Source: 40CM-2-70-7 sp035279865
GTDB taxonomy: Bacteria > Gemmatimonadota > Gemmatimonadetes > Gemmatimonadales > GWC2-71-9
Reading direction: 5' to 3'
Assembly: GCA_035279865.1 (NCBI GenBank)
Contig: DATEGY010000372.1
Span: 1-7,943 of the forward strand
Length of the DNA: 7,943 bases
The position numbers were made by a program, and so were the translations under genes. The notes below the pieces were generated by a model. That model did not search any database. It saw only the letters and a list, made by a program, of their open reading frames with translations, and was not told the DNA's origin. Positions within the stretch are counted from its first letter, which is position 1. Every line of letters starts with the position of its first letter. Positions 1-7,943 of this stretch are shown in pieces.

Positions 1-112
1 TCAGCGGGTGGTGCACGTGGCGCGGGTGGCGGACACGCCGGGCCCGGGCTCCACTTCGCGTAAACGCGATACGCTCGCGGGGCATCCCGCGGCGCTGCGG
101 AAAGGACAGTGA
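1..112 (+). CDS. C-terminal end of an unidentified upstream gene (partial)
   Basis: Reading from base 2, 36 codons stay open from the window edge to a TGA at 110-112. The tail is arginine- and valine-rich and ends in ALRKGQ. I do not recognise the protein. Two things suggest it is real. About 29 of 36 third positions are G or C, as in the neighbouring genes. Its TGA also overlaps the ATG of the next gene (TGATG at 110-114), a common sign of translational coupling inside an operon. The Shine-Dalgarno sequence of the next gene lies within its last codons. The start and nearly all of the protein are outside the window, so no function can be given. It could still be a chance open stretch in GC-rich DNA. 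Confidence 0.5.
   Translation, partial: QRVVHVARVADTPGPGSTSRKRDTLAGHPAALRKGQ
101..106 (+). promoter_or_regulatory. Shine-Dalgarno site deciding the inositol phosphate synthase start
   Basis: AAAGGA lies 5 nt upstream of the ATG at 112. A GTG at 109 is in the same frame but would leave only 2 nt of spacing, so the ATG is the better start. Confidence 0.6.
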
Positions 113-1446
113 TGGTGGGGGCTGGGGGGAAGCGCGAGATCGCGCCCGCAACGGGCAAGCTGGGAGTAATGCTGGTGGGGCTGGGCGCCGTGTCGACCAC
201 GTTCATTGCGGGGGTCGAGAACATCCGGCAGGGCCGGGCGCTGCCGATCGGGTCGCTGACGCAGATGGGGACCATCCGGCTGGGGAAGCGCACCGATAAG
301 CGGTCGCCCAAGATCAAGGAGTTCATCCCGCTGGCGGACCTGAAGGACCTGGTGTTCGCGGCCTGGGATCCGATTCCGGACGACGCGTATACGGCCGCGG
401 TGCGCGCGGGCGTGCTGGAGCGCGATCACGTCGAGCCGATCGCCGGTTTCCTCAAGTCCATTCGGCCGCTGCCGGCTGCCTTCGACCAGAACTATGTGAA
501 GCGGCTCCAGGGCACGAACGTCAAGCACGGGAAAAGCAAGCGGGATCTCGCGGAGCAACTGCGTGCCGACATCCGGGAGTTCCGGAAGTCGAGCGGCGTG
601 TCCCGCGTCGTGGTGGTGTGGGCCGCCTCGACCGAGGTGTTCATCACTCCGGGTCCCGCGCACCAGACGCTGGCGGCGTTCGAGAAGGCGATGGACCAGA
701 ACGACCCGGCCATCGCGCCTTCGATGCTGTATGCCTACGCGGCCCTGATGGAGAACGTGCCGTTCGCCAACGGGGCGCCGAATCTCTGCGTGGACGTGCC
801 GGCCCTCGCCGCCCTCGCCGACGAACGGCGGCTCCCGATCGGCGGGAAGGACTTCAAGACCGGCCAGACCATGATGAAGACGGTCCTGGCGCCCGCGTTC
901 AAGGCCCGCATGCTGGGTCTGTCCGGGTGGTACTCCACCAACATTCTGGGGAACCGCGACGGTGAAGTGCTGGACGATCCGGAGTCGTTCAAGACGAAGG
1001 AAGAGTCCAAGCTCGGCGTGCTCGAGTACATTCTCCAGCCGGATCAGTATCCGGAGCTGTACGGGAAAGTCTTCCACAAGGTCCGCATCAATTACTATCC
1101 GCCCCGCGGCGACAACAAAGAGGGCTGGGACAACATCGATATCTTCGGGTGGCTGGGCTACCCGATGCAGATCAAGGTCGATTTCCTCTGCCGCGATTCG
1201 ATTCTCGCCGCGCCCATCGTGCTCGACCTGGCGCTCTTCTTCGACCTGGCGCAGCGGGCGGGACTGGGCGGCGTGCAGGAGTGGCTCTCGTTCTACTTCA
1301 AGAGCCCGCAGACCGCGCCGGGACTCTACCCGGAGCACGATCTCTTCATCCAGCAGACGAAGCTGAAGAACACTCTCCGGTGGTTGATGGGTGAGGAGCA
1401 GATCACCCACCTGGGAGTCGAATACTACGAGTACGGGGACAAGTGA
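112..1446 (+). CDS. ino1: Inositol-3-phosphate synthase (myo-inositol-1-phosphate synthase)
   Basis: This 444-residue cytoplasmic enzyme converts glucose 6-phosphate to 1L-myo-inositol 1-phosphate (= 3-phosphate), using NAD+ as a recycled cofactor. That is the committed step to inositol lipids and inositol osmolytes. The N-terminal Rossmann loop is VGLGAVSTTF (residues 22-31), in the place of the GxGGNNGTT loop of eukaryotic enzymes. The catalytic core is well kept. LGNRDG at 279-284 matches the family's LGNNDG. Lys296 and Lys300 have the spacing of yeast Lys369 and Lys373. GDNK at 333-336 matches the yeast GDSK containing Asp410 and Lys412. CRDSILAAPIVLDL near the C-terminus matches the family's CEDSLLATPLIIDL. 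At 444 residues it is shorter than eukaryotic enzymes (about 510) and longer than actinobacterial ones (about 360). The start is coupled to the upstream gene through TGATG. The product may feed phosphatidylinositol-type lipid synthesis, but no such gene is visible here. Confidence 0.93.
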   Translation: MVGAGGKREIAPATGKLGVMLVGLGAVSTTFIAGVENIRQGRALPIGSLTQMGTIRLGKRTDKRSPKIKEFIPLADLKDLVFAAWDPIPDDAYTAAVRAGVLERDHVEPIAGFLKSIRPLPAAFDQNYVKRLQGTNVKHGKSKRDLAEQLRADIREFRKSSGVSRVVVVWAASTEVFITPGPAHQTLAAFEKAMDQNDPAIAPSMLYAYAALMENVPFANGAPNLCVDVPALAALADERRLPIGGKDFKTGQTMMKTVLAPAFKARMLGLSGWYSTNILGNRDGEVLDDPESFKTKEESKLGVLEYILQPDQYPELYGKVFHKVRINYYPPRGDNKEGWDNIDIFGWLGYPMQIKVDFLCRDSILAAPIVLDLALFFDLAQRAGLGGVQEWLSFYFKSPQTAPGLYPEHDLFIQQTKLKNTLRWLMGEEQITHLGVEYYEYGDK

Positions 1447-1474
1447 TCAGCCGTACCCAACCGGATTCGCACAT

Positions 1475-1479
1475 AGGAG
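1475..1479 (+). promoter_or_regulatory. Shine-Dalgarno site deciding the pyrophosphatase start
   Basis: AGGAG lies 11 nt before the ATG at 1491, slightly long but the best site in the 44-nt gap. It favours 1491 over the in-frame GTG at 1443, which overlaps the preceding stop and would add 16 polar residues ahead of a good signal-peptide-like N-terminus. Confidence 0.5.
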
Positions 1480-1490
1480 ATGACCGTCAC

Positions 1491-4013
<2,523 letters not shown>

Positions 4014-4019
4014 CCCCAC

Positions 4020-4445
4020 ATGACCGGGGTGCAGCTCGCCGTCACGGTGCTCGGCGGATGCGCCATCGGGTGGGTCCTGTGGTATTTCCTCGGATCCCGG
4101 GCGGCGCCCAGCGCCGCCCGGGATGCCGGCGGGGTGCAGGAAGTCCGCATCCTGGTGAAGGGCGGGTATTCGCCCGACACCATCCTGGTCCAGGCCGGCA
4201 AGCCGGTACGGCTGGTCTTCTATCGCGATGAGACGGCCGATTGCTCGGAGCGCGTGGTCTTCGAGCACTTCGGCATCGATCAGGCCCTTCCCGCCTTTCA
4301 GAACACGGCCATCGAGTTCACCCCCGGGGAACCCGGGGAGTTTCCGTTCCGTTGCGGAATGAGCATGCTGAAAGGCCGTCTGGTGGTGGAAGCAGCCGAT
4401 GTGGAACGCCGCGCCGCCCCTTCACCGCACCCCGCTCATGGCTGA
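4020..4445 (+). CDS. Membrane-anchored cupredoxin-domain protein of the copper cluster
   Basis: This 141-residue protein has one N-terminal membrane segment (about residues 5-25, with a GxVLWYFLG end). A short Ala/Arg/Pro linker (26-38) follows, then a cupredoxin-like beta domain (about 40-124). Likely copper ligands are Cys75 (DCSERVVF), Cys112, Met114 and Met116 (FRCGMSMLKG), possibly with His83 (FEHFG). The pattern of a Cys loop, FGI, LP, an acidic EFTPG turn and FxCGMxMxxG is that of small cupredoxins found beside or fused to copper P-type ATPases. Topology is inferred: the domain would face the periplasm and accept or buffer Cu(I) exported by the adjacent CopA. It starts 6 nt after the pyrophosphatase stop with no good Shine-Dalgarno site, which suggests re-initiation. 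It overlaps the copA start by 8 nt. A 14-bp perfect hairpin lies over the linker codons. The assignment to a cupredoxin fold is firm; the function is inferred from context. Confidence 0.85.
   Translation: MTGVQLAVTVLGGCAIGWVLWYFLGSRAAPSAARDAGGVQEVRILVKGGYSPDTILVQAGKPVRLVFYRDETADCSERVVFEHFGIDQALPAFQNTAIEFTPGEPGEFPFRCGMSMLKGRLVVEAADVERRAAPSPHPAHG
4094..4124 (+). repeat. Perfect 14-bp inverted repeat with 3-nt loop inside the cupredoxin gene
   Basis: ATCCCGGGCGGCGC (4094-4107) is followed by CCA and then its exact reverse complement, GCGCCGCCCGGGAT (4111-4124). In RNA this gives a very stable GC-rich stem. It begins 74 nt after the cupredoxin start and encodes the SRAAPSAARD linker just after the membrane segment. 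No T-run follows, so it is not a canonical intrinsic terminator. It could pause ribosomes, mark an mRNA processing or stability boundary between the pyrophosphatase and copper genes, or be a by-product of Ala/Arg/Pro codon choice. Confidence 0.9.
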
Positions 4446-6984
4446 CGCCCGGATCACTCTGCCCATCGAGGGGATGAGCTGCGCGTCCTGCGCCATCACC
4501 GTGCAGGAGGCGCTCGCCGCCCAGCCCGGCGTCACCGTCGCGAGCGTCAATTACGCCACGGGGCGTGCCTCCGTGGATTACGACGATGCGGGCGTGGGCA
4601 TCGGGCAGATGGTGCGGGCCGTGCGCGGCGCGGGGTACGATTGCGGGCTGGCCACCGTGACCATTCTGGTCGCGGACCTCCACTACGCGCCGAGCGTGGG
4701 GCCCCTCGAGAAGGCGCTGGCGCAGGTGCCCGGCGTGGTGAAAGCGGTGGCCAACCAGGCGCTCGAGACCGCCACCGTGGAATACGTCCCGGGCGTCGCC
4801 TCCGCGCAGGACCTCGAGGCCGCCGTCCGCGCCGCCGGGTTCGCGGTCGCCGAGCCGATCCCGTCCGAAGATCCGGAAGAGCGGGAACGGGTGGCCCGGG
4901 CCTTCGAGATCCGGAGTCTCACCTGGAAGTTGGCGCTCGCCGGGGCCGTGGCCGTCGTCGCCATGCTGGGGGGCATGCTGCTGATGGCGGACCGTCCCCT
5001 CGACACGTTTCACCGCTTCGATCTGCTCGGCCGCGTGCTGATGCCCGTCGCGGAACGGCTGCGGGACCTTGTGCAGGGAAGGTGGCCCCTCGATTCCGAT
5101 TGGATCCGCCGTGTCCTCGGCCTCCTCACCATTCCCGTGATCGTCTGGTCGGGTGGGCAGTTCTATCGCGCGGCCTGGAGCGGCCTCCGGCATCGCACGG
5201 CGGACATGAACACCCTGATCGCCGTGGGGACCGGTGCCGCCTTCCTCTATTCGGTGATTGCGACGGTCCTTCCGGGGGTCTTTCTCAGCGCCGGGCTGCC
5301 CGCCGACGTCTACTACGAAGCCGTTTCGGCGATCATCGCGCTGATTCTCCTCGGGCGCCTCCTCGAGGCCCGGGCAAAAGGCCGGACGTCGGCGGCCATC
5401 CGCCGGCTCGCGGGTCTCGCTCCCAAGATGGCCCGGGTACGGCGGGGCACTGCCGAGTCGGATGTGGCGGTCGAGGCCGTGGTCGTCGACGACTTCGTGA
5501 TCGTCCGCCCCGGTGAGCGGGTGGCGGTGGACGGGATCGTGACGGAAGGGGTGTCGTCGGTCGACGAGTCTATGCTCACCGGCGAGCCGATGCCGGTGAC
5601 GAAGAAGGCCGGCGACGAAATCATCGGCGGCACCATCAACACCACGGGCAGCGTCGTCTTCCGCGCCACGCGGGTCGGCAAGGATGCCGCGTTGGGACAG
5701 ATCATCCGGATGGTGGAGGAGGCTCAGGGCTCCAAGGCGGCGATCCAGTCGCTGGCCGACCGCGTCGCGGGCGTATTCGTACCGGTGGTGATCGCGATCG
5801 CTATTGCGGCCTTCGTCGCGTGGTTCGATCTCGGGCCGTCTCCCGCCATCCTCTTTGCCACGGTCGCGTTCGTCACCGTCCTCATCATCGCCTGCCCGTG
5901 TGCCCTGGGCCTTGCCACCCCCACCGCGATCCTGGTCGGGACGGGCCGGGCCGCCGAGCTGGGCATCCTTATCCGGGGTGGTCAGGCGATCGAGAACCTG
6001 TCCCGGGTCAAGGCCATCCTGCTCGACAAGACGGGGACCATCACCGAAGGTCGCCCCGCGGTGACCCACATCCTCACGGCCAAACGCAGTGACGGCGCTC
6101 CGGTGTCACCGGCGGACGTGCTCAAGTGGGCGGCGTCGGTGGAGCAGCGCTCCGAGCATCCGCTGGCGCTGGCGATTCTCGACGCGGCGAAGGCCAAGGG
6201 CGTGACCATGCTGGCCGTCGACAAGTTCGCCGCGATGGAAGGGCGCGGCGTGCGGGGGACCGTCGACCGGCGCATCGTCGAAGTGGTGTCCCTGCGGCAT
6301 GCGCGCGAGCGGTCGCTCGATCTGGGGGGCCTGGCCACCGATGCCGACCGGCTGGCCGGCGAGGGGCGGTCGCCGGTCATCGTGGTAGTCAACAACACCG
6401 TCTTCGCGATCATTGCGATTGCTGACCCGATCAAGTCGGGCGCACGCGATGCGGTGGCGGCCCTGCTCGCCCGGGGGTTGGAAGTGACGATGGTGTCCGG
6501 GGACTCGAGGCGGGCGGCCGAGGCGGTGGCGAAGGAGGTCGGCATCGACGATGTGGTGGCGGAGGTGCTGCCGTCGCAGAAGGCCGACCTGGTGCGGAAG
6601 TTTCAGCGGAAGGGCCGGAAGGTCGCGATGGTCGGGGATGGGATCAACGATGCGCCGGCCCTTGCGCGGGCCGATGTCGGCATCGCCATCGGGACCGGGG
6701 CGGACGTGGCGATCGAGGCCTCAGACGTGACGCTGATCCGCGGCGACTTGCGGGCGGTGGACACGGCGGTGGGGCTGTCCCGGAAGACGCTCGCGACCAT
6801 CCGGCGGAATCTCTTCTGGGCGTTCATCTATAATGTGGTCGGGATTCCGGTGGCGGCCGGTGTCCTGTATCCTGTGACCGGGCTCCTCCTGTCCCCCGTC
6901 ATCGCCAGCGCGGCGATGGCGTGGTCGAGCCTCTCCGTGGTGCTGAGCAGTCTCACCCTGCGCCGGTTCGAGCCGGCCGCCTGA
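4438..6984 (+). CDS. copA: Copper-exporting P1B-type ATPase CopA
   Basis: This 848-residue inner-membrane pump uses ATP to export Cu(I) from the cytoplasm. HMA domain 1 carries GMSCASC (Cys15, Cys18). A second HMA-fold repeat follows (about 72-140), but its metal-binding cysteines are replaced (Tyr83 and Ser86). Membrane helix A starts near 162. Helix B ends with the Gly239-Gly240 kink, followed by the conserved RHRTADMNTLIAVGT. The actuator loop has TGE (381-383) in DESMLTGEPMPVTK. The ion site has Cys486-Pro487-Cys488, Tyr798-Asn799 and MAWSS (Met827, Ser830, Ser831). This CPC, YN and MxxSS set marks Cu(I) specificity. The catalytic residues are Asp530 in DKTGT, His574-Pro575 in SEHPLA, and GDGIND with Asp734 and Asp738. 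The start chosen is the ATG in ATGGCTGA, overlapping the cupredoxin stop, because the HMA domain begins at once. An ATG at 4399 is a possible alternative that adds 13 residues. The next gene begins 13 nt after the stop. Confidence 0.95.
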   Translation: MADARITLPIEGMSCASCAITVQEALAAQPGVTVASVNYATGRASVDYDDAGVGIGQMVRAVRGAGYDCGLATVTILVADLHYAPSVGPLEKALAQVPGVVKAVANQALETATVEYVPGVASAQDLEAAVRAAGFAVAEPIPSEDPEERERVARAFEIRSLTWKLALAGAVAVVAMLGGMLLMADRPLDTFHRFDLLGRVLMPVAERLRDLVQGRWPLDSDWIRRVLGLLTIPVIVWSGGQFYRAAWSGLRHRTADMNTLIAVGTGAAFLYSVIATVLPGVFLSAGLPADVYYEAVSAIIALILLGRLLEARAKGRTSAAIRRLAGLAPKMARVRRGTAESDVAVEAVVVDDFVIVRPGERVAVDGIVTEGVSSVDESMLTGEPMPVTKKAGDEIIGGTINTTGSVVFRATRVGKDAALGQIIRMVEEAQGSKAAIQSLADRVAGVFVPVVIAIAIAAFVAWFDLGPSPAILFATVAFVTVLIIACPCALGLATPTAILVGTGRAAELGILIRGGQAIENLSRVKAILLDKTGTITEGRPAVTHILTAKRSDGAPVSPADVLKWAASVEQRSEHPLALAILDAAKAKGVTMLAVDKFAAMEGRGVRGTVDRRIVEVVSLRHARERSLDLGGLATDADRLAGEGRSPVIVVVNNTVFAIIAIADPIKSGARDAVAALLARGLEVTMVSGDSRRAAEAVAKEVGIDDVVAEVLPSQKADLVRKFQRKGRKVAMVGDGINDAPALARADVGIAIGTGADVAIEASDVTLIRGDLRAVDTAVGLSRKTLATIRRNLFWAFIYNVVGIPVAAGVLYPVTGLLLSPVIASAAMAWSSLSVVLSSLTLRRFEPAA

Positions 6985-6986
6985 CT

Positions 6987-6990
6987 GGAG
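6987..6990 (+). promoter_or_regulatory. Shine-Dalgarno site of the small unknown gene
   Basis: GGAG lies 7 nt before the ATG at 6998, in the 13-nt gap after copA. The in-frame GTG at 6995 would be only 4 nt away, so the ATG is preferred. The site supports the small gene being translated. Confidence 0.55.
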
Positions 6991-6997
6991 CGCTGTG

Positions 6998-7288
6998 ATG
7001 CGGTATTTCCACCGGACCCACCTGTCTCCCGATGACGTACTGGCGGCGGCACAGTCGTACTTCGGCGGACGGCTGGCGCCCTCCGAGGAAACGAATCGCC
7101 GGCGGTCGTTTGCCGGAGCGATGGGGAAGGTGTCGGTCGCGGTGAAGGCGGAAGGCGGGCACTACACCTTCATCGACGTGACCACCGACCAGGTCGGGGA
7201 AGCGGAGCTCGACAAGGTCGCCAAGCGGTTCCTCGCGCTGGTGCACCAGAAGGCCGACCCCTCCTACCAGGTGCGCGGCGCGTACTAG
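6998..7288 (+). CDS. Small uncharacterised protein downstream of copA
   Basis: I do not recognise this 96-residue protein. It looks soluble and of mixed alpha/beta character, with no signal peptide, membrane segment or cysteine. An N-terminal part rich in helix formers (LSPDDVLAAAQSYFG) leads into a basic stretch (NRRRSF). A strand-like centre follows (KVSVAVKAEGGHYTFIDVTT), then a charged helix (EAELDKVAKRFLALVHQKAD) and a short tail ending QVRGAY. It has several histidines but no CxxC or Met-rich copper motif. A GGAG ribosome site, GC-biased third positions and a 13-nt gap after copA support it as a genuine last gene of the operon. Its TAG overlaps the stop of the opposite-strand copper chaperone. 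The position suggests a role linked to copper handling, but that is inference only. Confidence 0.75.
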   Translation: MRYFHRTHLSPDDVLAAAQSYFGGRLAPSEETNRRRSFAGAMGKVSVAVKAEGGHYTFIDVTTDQVGEAELDKVAKRFLALVHQKADPSYQVRGAY

Positions 7289-7497
7289 GCGGCAACGGCC
7301 GCGCGATACCCCGCGCGTTGTACCGCTTCGATCAGCATGTCGTTCGTCACGCCGTCCCCGGCTTCCACCTGGGCGGTGCCGGCCGGCAGGTCTACGTCGG
7401 CTCCATACACGCCGTTCACGCCACGCAGGGCCCGTTCCACCTTCTCTCGACAGTGCCCGCAGGTCATGCCGGCCACGGATAGCGTCGTGCTCAACAC
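7285..7497 (-). CDS. copZ: CopZ-like heavy-metal-associated copper chaperone
   Basis: This 70-residue protein is a single HMA domain. It starts LSTTLSVAGMTCGHC, with MTCGHC at 11-16 and Cys13 and Cys16 as the Cu(I) ligands. The usual beta-alpha-beta pattern follows (VERALRGVNGVYGADVDL, then ITS-like strand residues and LIEAVQRAGY). Family members bind Cu(I) in the cytoplasm and hand it to CopA's N-terminal HMA domain, here encoded next door on the opposite strand. The start is the GTG at 7497. GGAGGA lies 4 nt upstream of it and the HMA fold begins immediately. A longer frame reaching 7551 would add 18 low-complexity residues and lacks a comparable site. Its stop overlaps that of the preceding gene. 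Being on the other strand, it needs its own promoter, probably in the gap at 7498-7563. It could carry another soft metal, but the copA neighbour makes copper most likely. Confidence 0.9.
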   Translation of the reverse strand: MLSTTLSVAGMTCGHCREKVERALRGVNGVYGADVDLPAGTAQVEAGDGVTNDMLIEAVQRAGYRAAVAA

Positions 7498-7563
7498 GTC
7501 ATCCTCCGCTTGATTTGAACCTCCGCCGTCCCCAACTTTCACGCCCACCACAATTTACGACAC
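7498..7563. promoter_or_regulatory. Divergent intergenic region between copZ and the E1 alpha gene
   Basis: These 66 bp are the only gap between divergent genes in the window. By my count G+C is about 55%, lower than the flanking genes. The gap holds the copZ ribosome site and, by position, should contain the copZ promoter and perhaps that of the E1 alpha gene. I see no convincing -35/-10 pair and no clear palindromic operator of the CueR, CopY or CsoR type. Confidence 0.4.
7502..7507 (-). promoter_or_regulatory. Strong Shine-Dalgarno site fixing the GTG start of copZ
   Basis: On the minus strand GGAGGA ends 4 nt before the GTG at 7497. It is the strongest ribosome site in the window and rules in favour of the 70-residue form over the 88-residue open frame that starts at 7551. 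Confidence 0.75.
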
Positions 7564-7943
7564 GTGCCCTCTACGTCCGCATCCAAGGCGCCCGCAATTC
7601 CGGCGGGTTTGAACCGAGATCAGCTCCTTGAGATCTATCGGTTTTTGCGTCTTACCCGGACGCTCGAGGAACGGCTGACAGCCCTCTATAAGCAAAGCAA
7701 AGTCATCGGCGGATTGTTCCGTTCCCTGGGGCAGGAGGGGGAGTCGGTGGCGTCCGCCTACGCGCTGGAGCGGGGGCGGAACCGGGATTTCCTCTCGCCC
7801 TTGATCCGGAACCTGGGGTCCCTCCTGGTCATGGGTGGCCAACCTGTTCAGATCCTGCGCCAGTACATGGCCAAGGACCAGAGCCCCACGCGCGGGCGGG
7901 AGCTGAACGTCCATTTCGGAGACCTGGAGCTCGGGTACCTGGG
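7564..7943 (+). CDS. Thiamine-diphosphate-dependent 2-oxoacid dehydrogenase E1 component, alpha subunit (5' part)
   Basis: The first 126 codons of a gene that runs off the window end. After a 15-residue polar leader come helices typical of E1 alpha subunits: LNRDQLLEIYRFLRLTRTLE (16-35), then LYKQSKVIGGLFRSLGQEGE (41-60). DFLSPLIRNLG (75-85) corresponds to the family's 'P-x-yRdhG' segment. RGRELNVHFGD (110-120) corresponds to the 'skGrggsmH' segment near the cofactor site. The enzyme decarboxylates a 2-oxoacid (pyruvate or a branched-chain oxoacid) with thiamine diphosphate and passes the acyl group to the lipoyl E2. The visible part does not tell which substrate, so no symbol is given. The start is GTG; I see no Shine-Dalgarno site, so it may be leaderless or start elsewhere. 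The first 45 codons use more A/T third bases (CTT, TTT, TAT, CAA) than the neighbouring genes. Confidence 0.85.
   Translation, partial: MPSTSASKAPAIPAGLNRDQLLEIYRFLRLTRTLEERLTALYKQSKVIGGLFRSLGQEGESVASAYALERGRNRDFLSPLIRNLGSLLVMGGQPVQILRQYMAKDQSPTRGRELNVHFGDLELGYL

Noticed and set aside
1..1410. 469-codon minus-strand open frame across the inositol phosphate synthase
   Set aside because: Antisense shadow of a recognised enzyme; Arg/His/Leu-rich with no motif.
1443..1490. N-terminal extension of the pyrophosphatase from GTG at 1443
   Set aside because: It would add 16 polar residues before a signal-peptide-like start, and the AGGAG at 1475-1479 points to the ATG at 1491.
4094..4124. Hairpin as an intrinsic terminator of the pyrophosphatase gene
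   Set aside because: No T-run follows the stem, and it lies inside a well-supported coding sequence with a plausible membrane anchor upstream of it.
4320..4340. Repeated CCCGGGG blocks in the cupredoxin gene
   Set aside because: Short GC repeats fully explained by Pro-Gly-Glu codons; no wider array.
4399..4437. Longer CopA start at ATG 4399
   Set aside because: It adds 13 residues unlike the HMA domain, while the ATG at 4438 gives the usual short lead and an overlap with the cupredoxin stop. It is not excluded, because a weak GGTGGA lies upstream of 4399.
4318..6069. 583-codon minus-strand open frame across copA
   Set aside because: Antisense shadow of copA, low-complexity composition and no recognisable domain.
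7498..7551. 18-residue N-terminal extension of the CopZ-like protein
   Set aside because: The extension is Gly/Asp-rich, and the GGAGGA site 4 nt before GTG 7497 marks the real start.
7510..7557. Promoter elements in the divergent gap (TTGATT at 7510-7515; TAAATT on the minus strand at 7552-7557)
   Set aside because: Neither has a well-matched partner hexamer at normal spacing, so they are not reported as promoters.

Overview
The window is about 8 kb of dense, high-GC bacterial chromosome. Almost all of it is coding, with strong G/C preference at third codon positions. Shine-Dalgarno-type starts, overlapping genes and the protein families present are all bacterial. The combination of a long divergent membrane pyrophosphatase, a bacterial inositol-3-phosphate synthase of about 444 residues and a copper-export cluster fits Gemmatimonadota or a related high-GC Gram-negative lineage. 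That placement is inference from protein style, not a database result.

Layout. Positions 1-112 hold the last 36 codons of an unidentified upstream gene, whose TGA overlaps the next start as TGATG. Next is a myo-inositol-1(3)-phosphate synthase (112-1446), then after 44 nt a large membrane-integral pyrophosphatase (1491-4013). Six bases later comes a membrane-anchored cupredoxin-like protein (4020-4445). Its end overlaps a Cu(I)-exporting P1B-type ATPase, CopA (4438-6984). A small uncharacterised protein follows (6998-7288). All of these are on the + strand with little or no space between them, so one operon or a chain of coupled genes is likely. On the - strand, a 70-residue CopZ-like copper chaperone (7285-7497) meets the small protein tail to tail, and their stop codons overlap in a shared CTAG. 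A 66-bp divergent gap then leads to the 5' part of a thiamine-diphosphate-dependent 2-oxoacid dehydrogenase E1 alpha subunit (7564 to the window end). This last gene runs off the edge.

How the genes may work together. The cupredoxin, CopA, the small protein and CopZ look like a copper-handling module. CopZ would carry Cu(I) in the cytoplasm, CopA would pump it out, and the anchored cupredoxin would receive or hold copper on the outer face of the inner membrane. The pyrophosphatase would use the energy of PPi to move cations, most likely H+, across the same membrane. It carries the lysine typical of K+-independent enzymes and several departures from the canonical family. The inositol phosphate synthase suggests inositol-containing lipids or osmolytes.

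I found no tRNA, rRNA, CRISPR array, insertion sequence or phage gene. The non-routine features are the divergent pyrophosphatase, a second CopA metal-binding domain that has lost its CxxC, a 14-bp perfect hairpin inside the cupredoxin gene, and the small unknown protein in the copper cluster.
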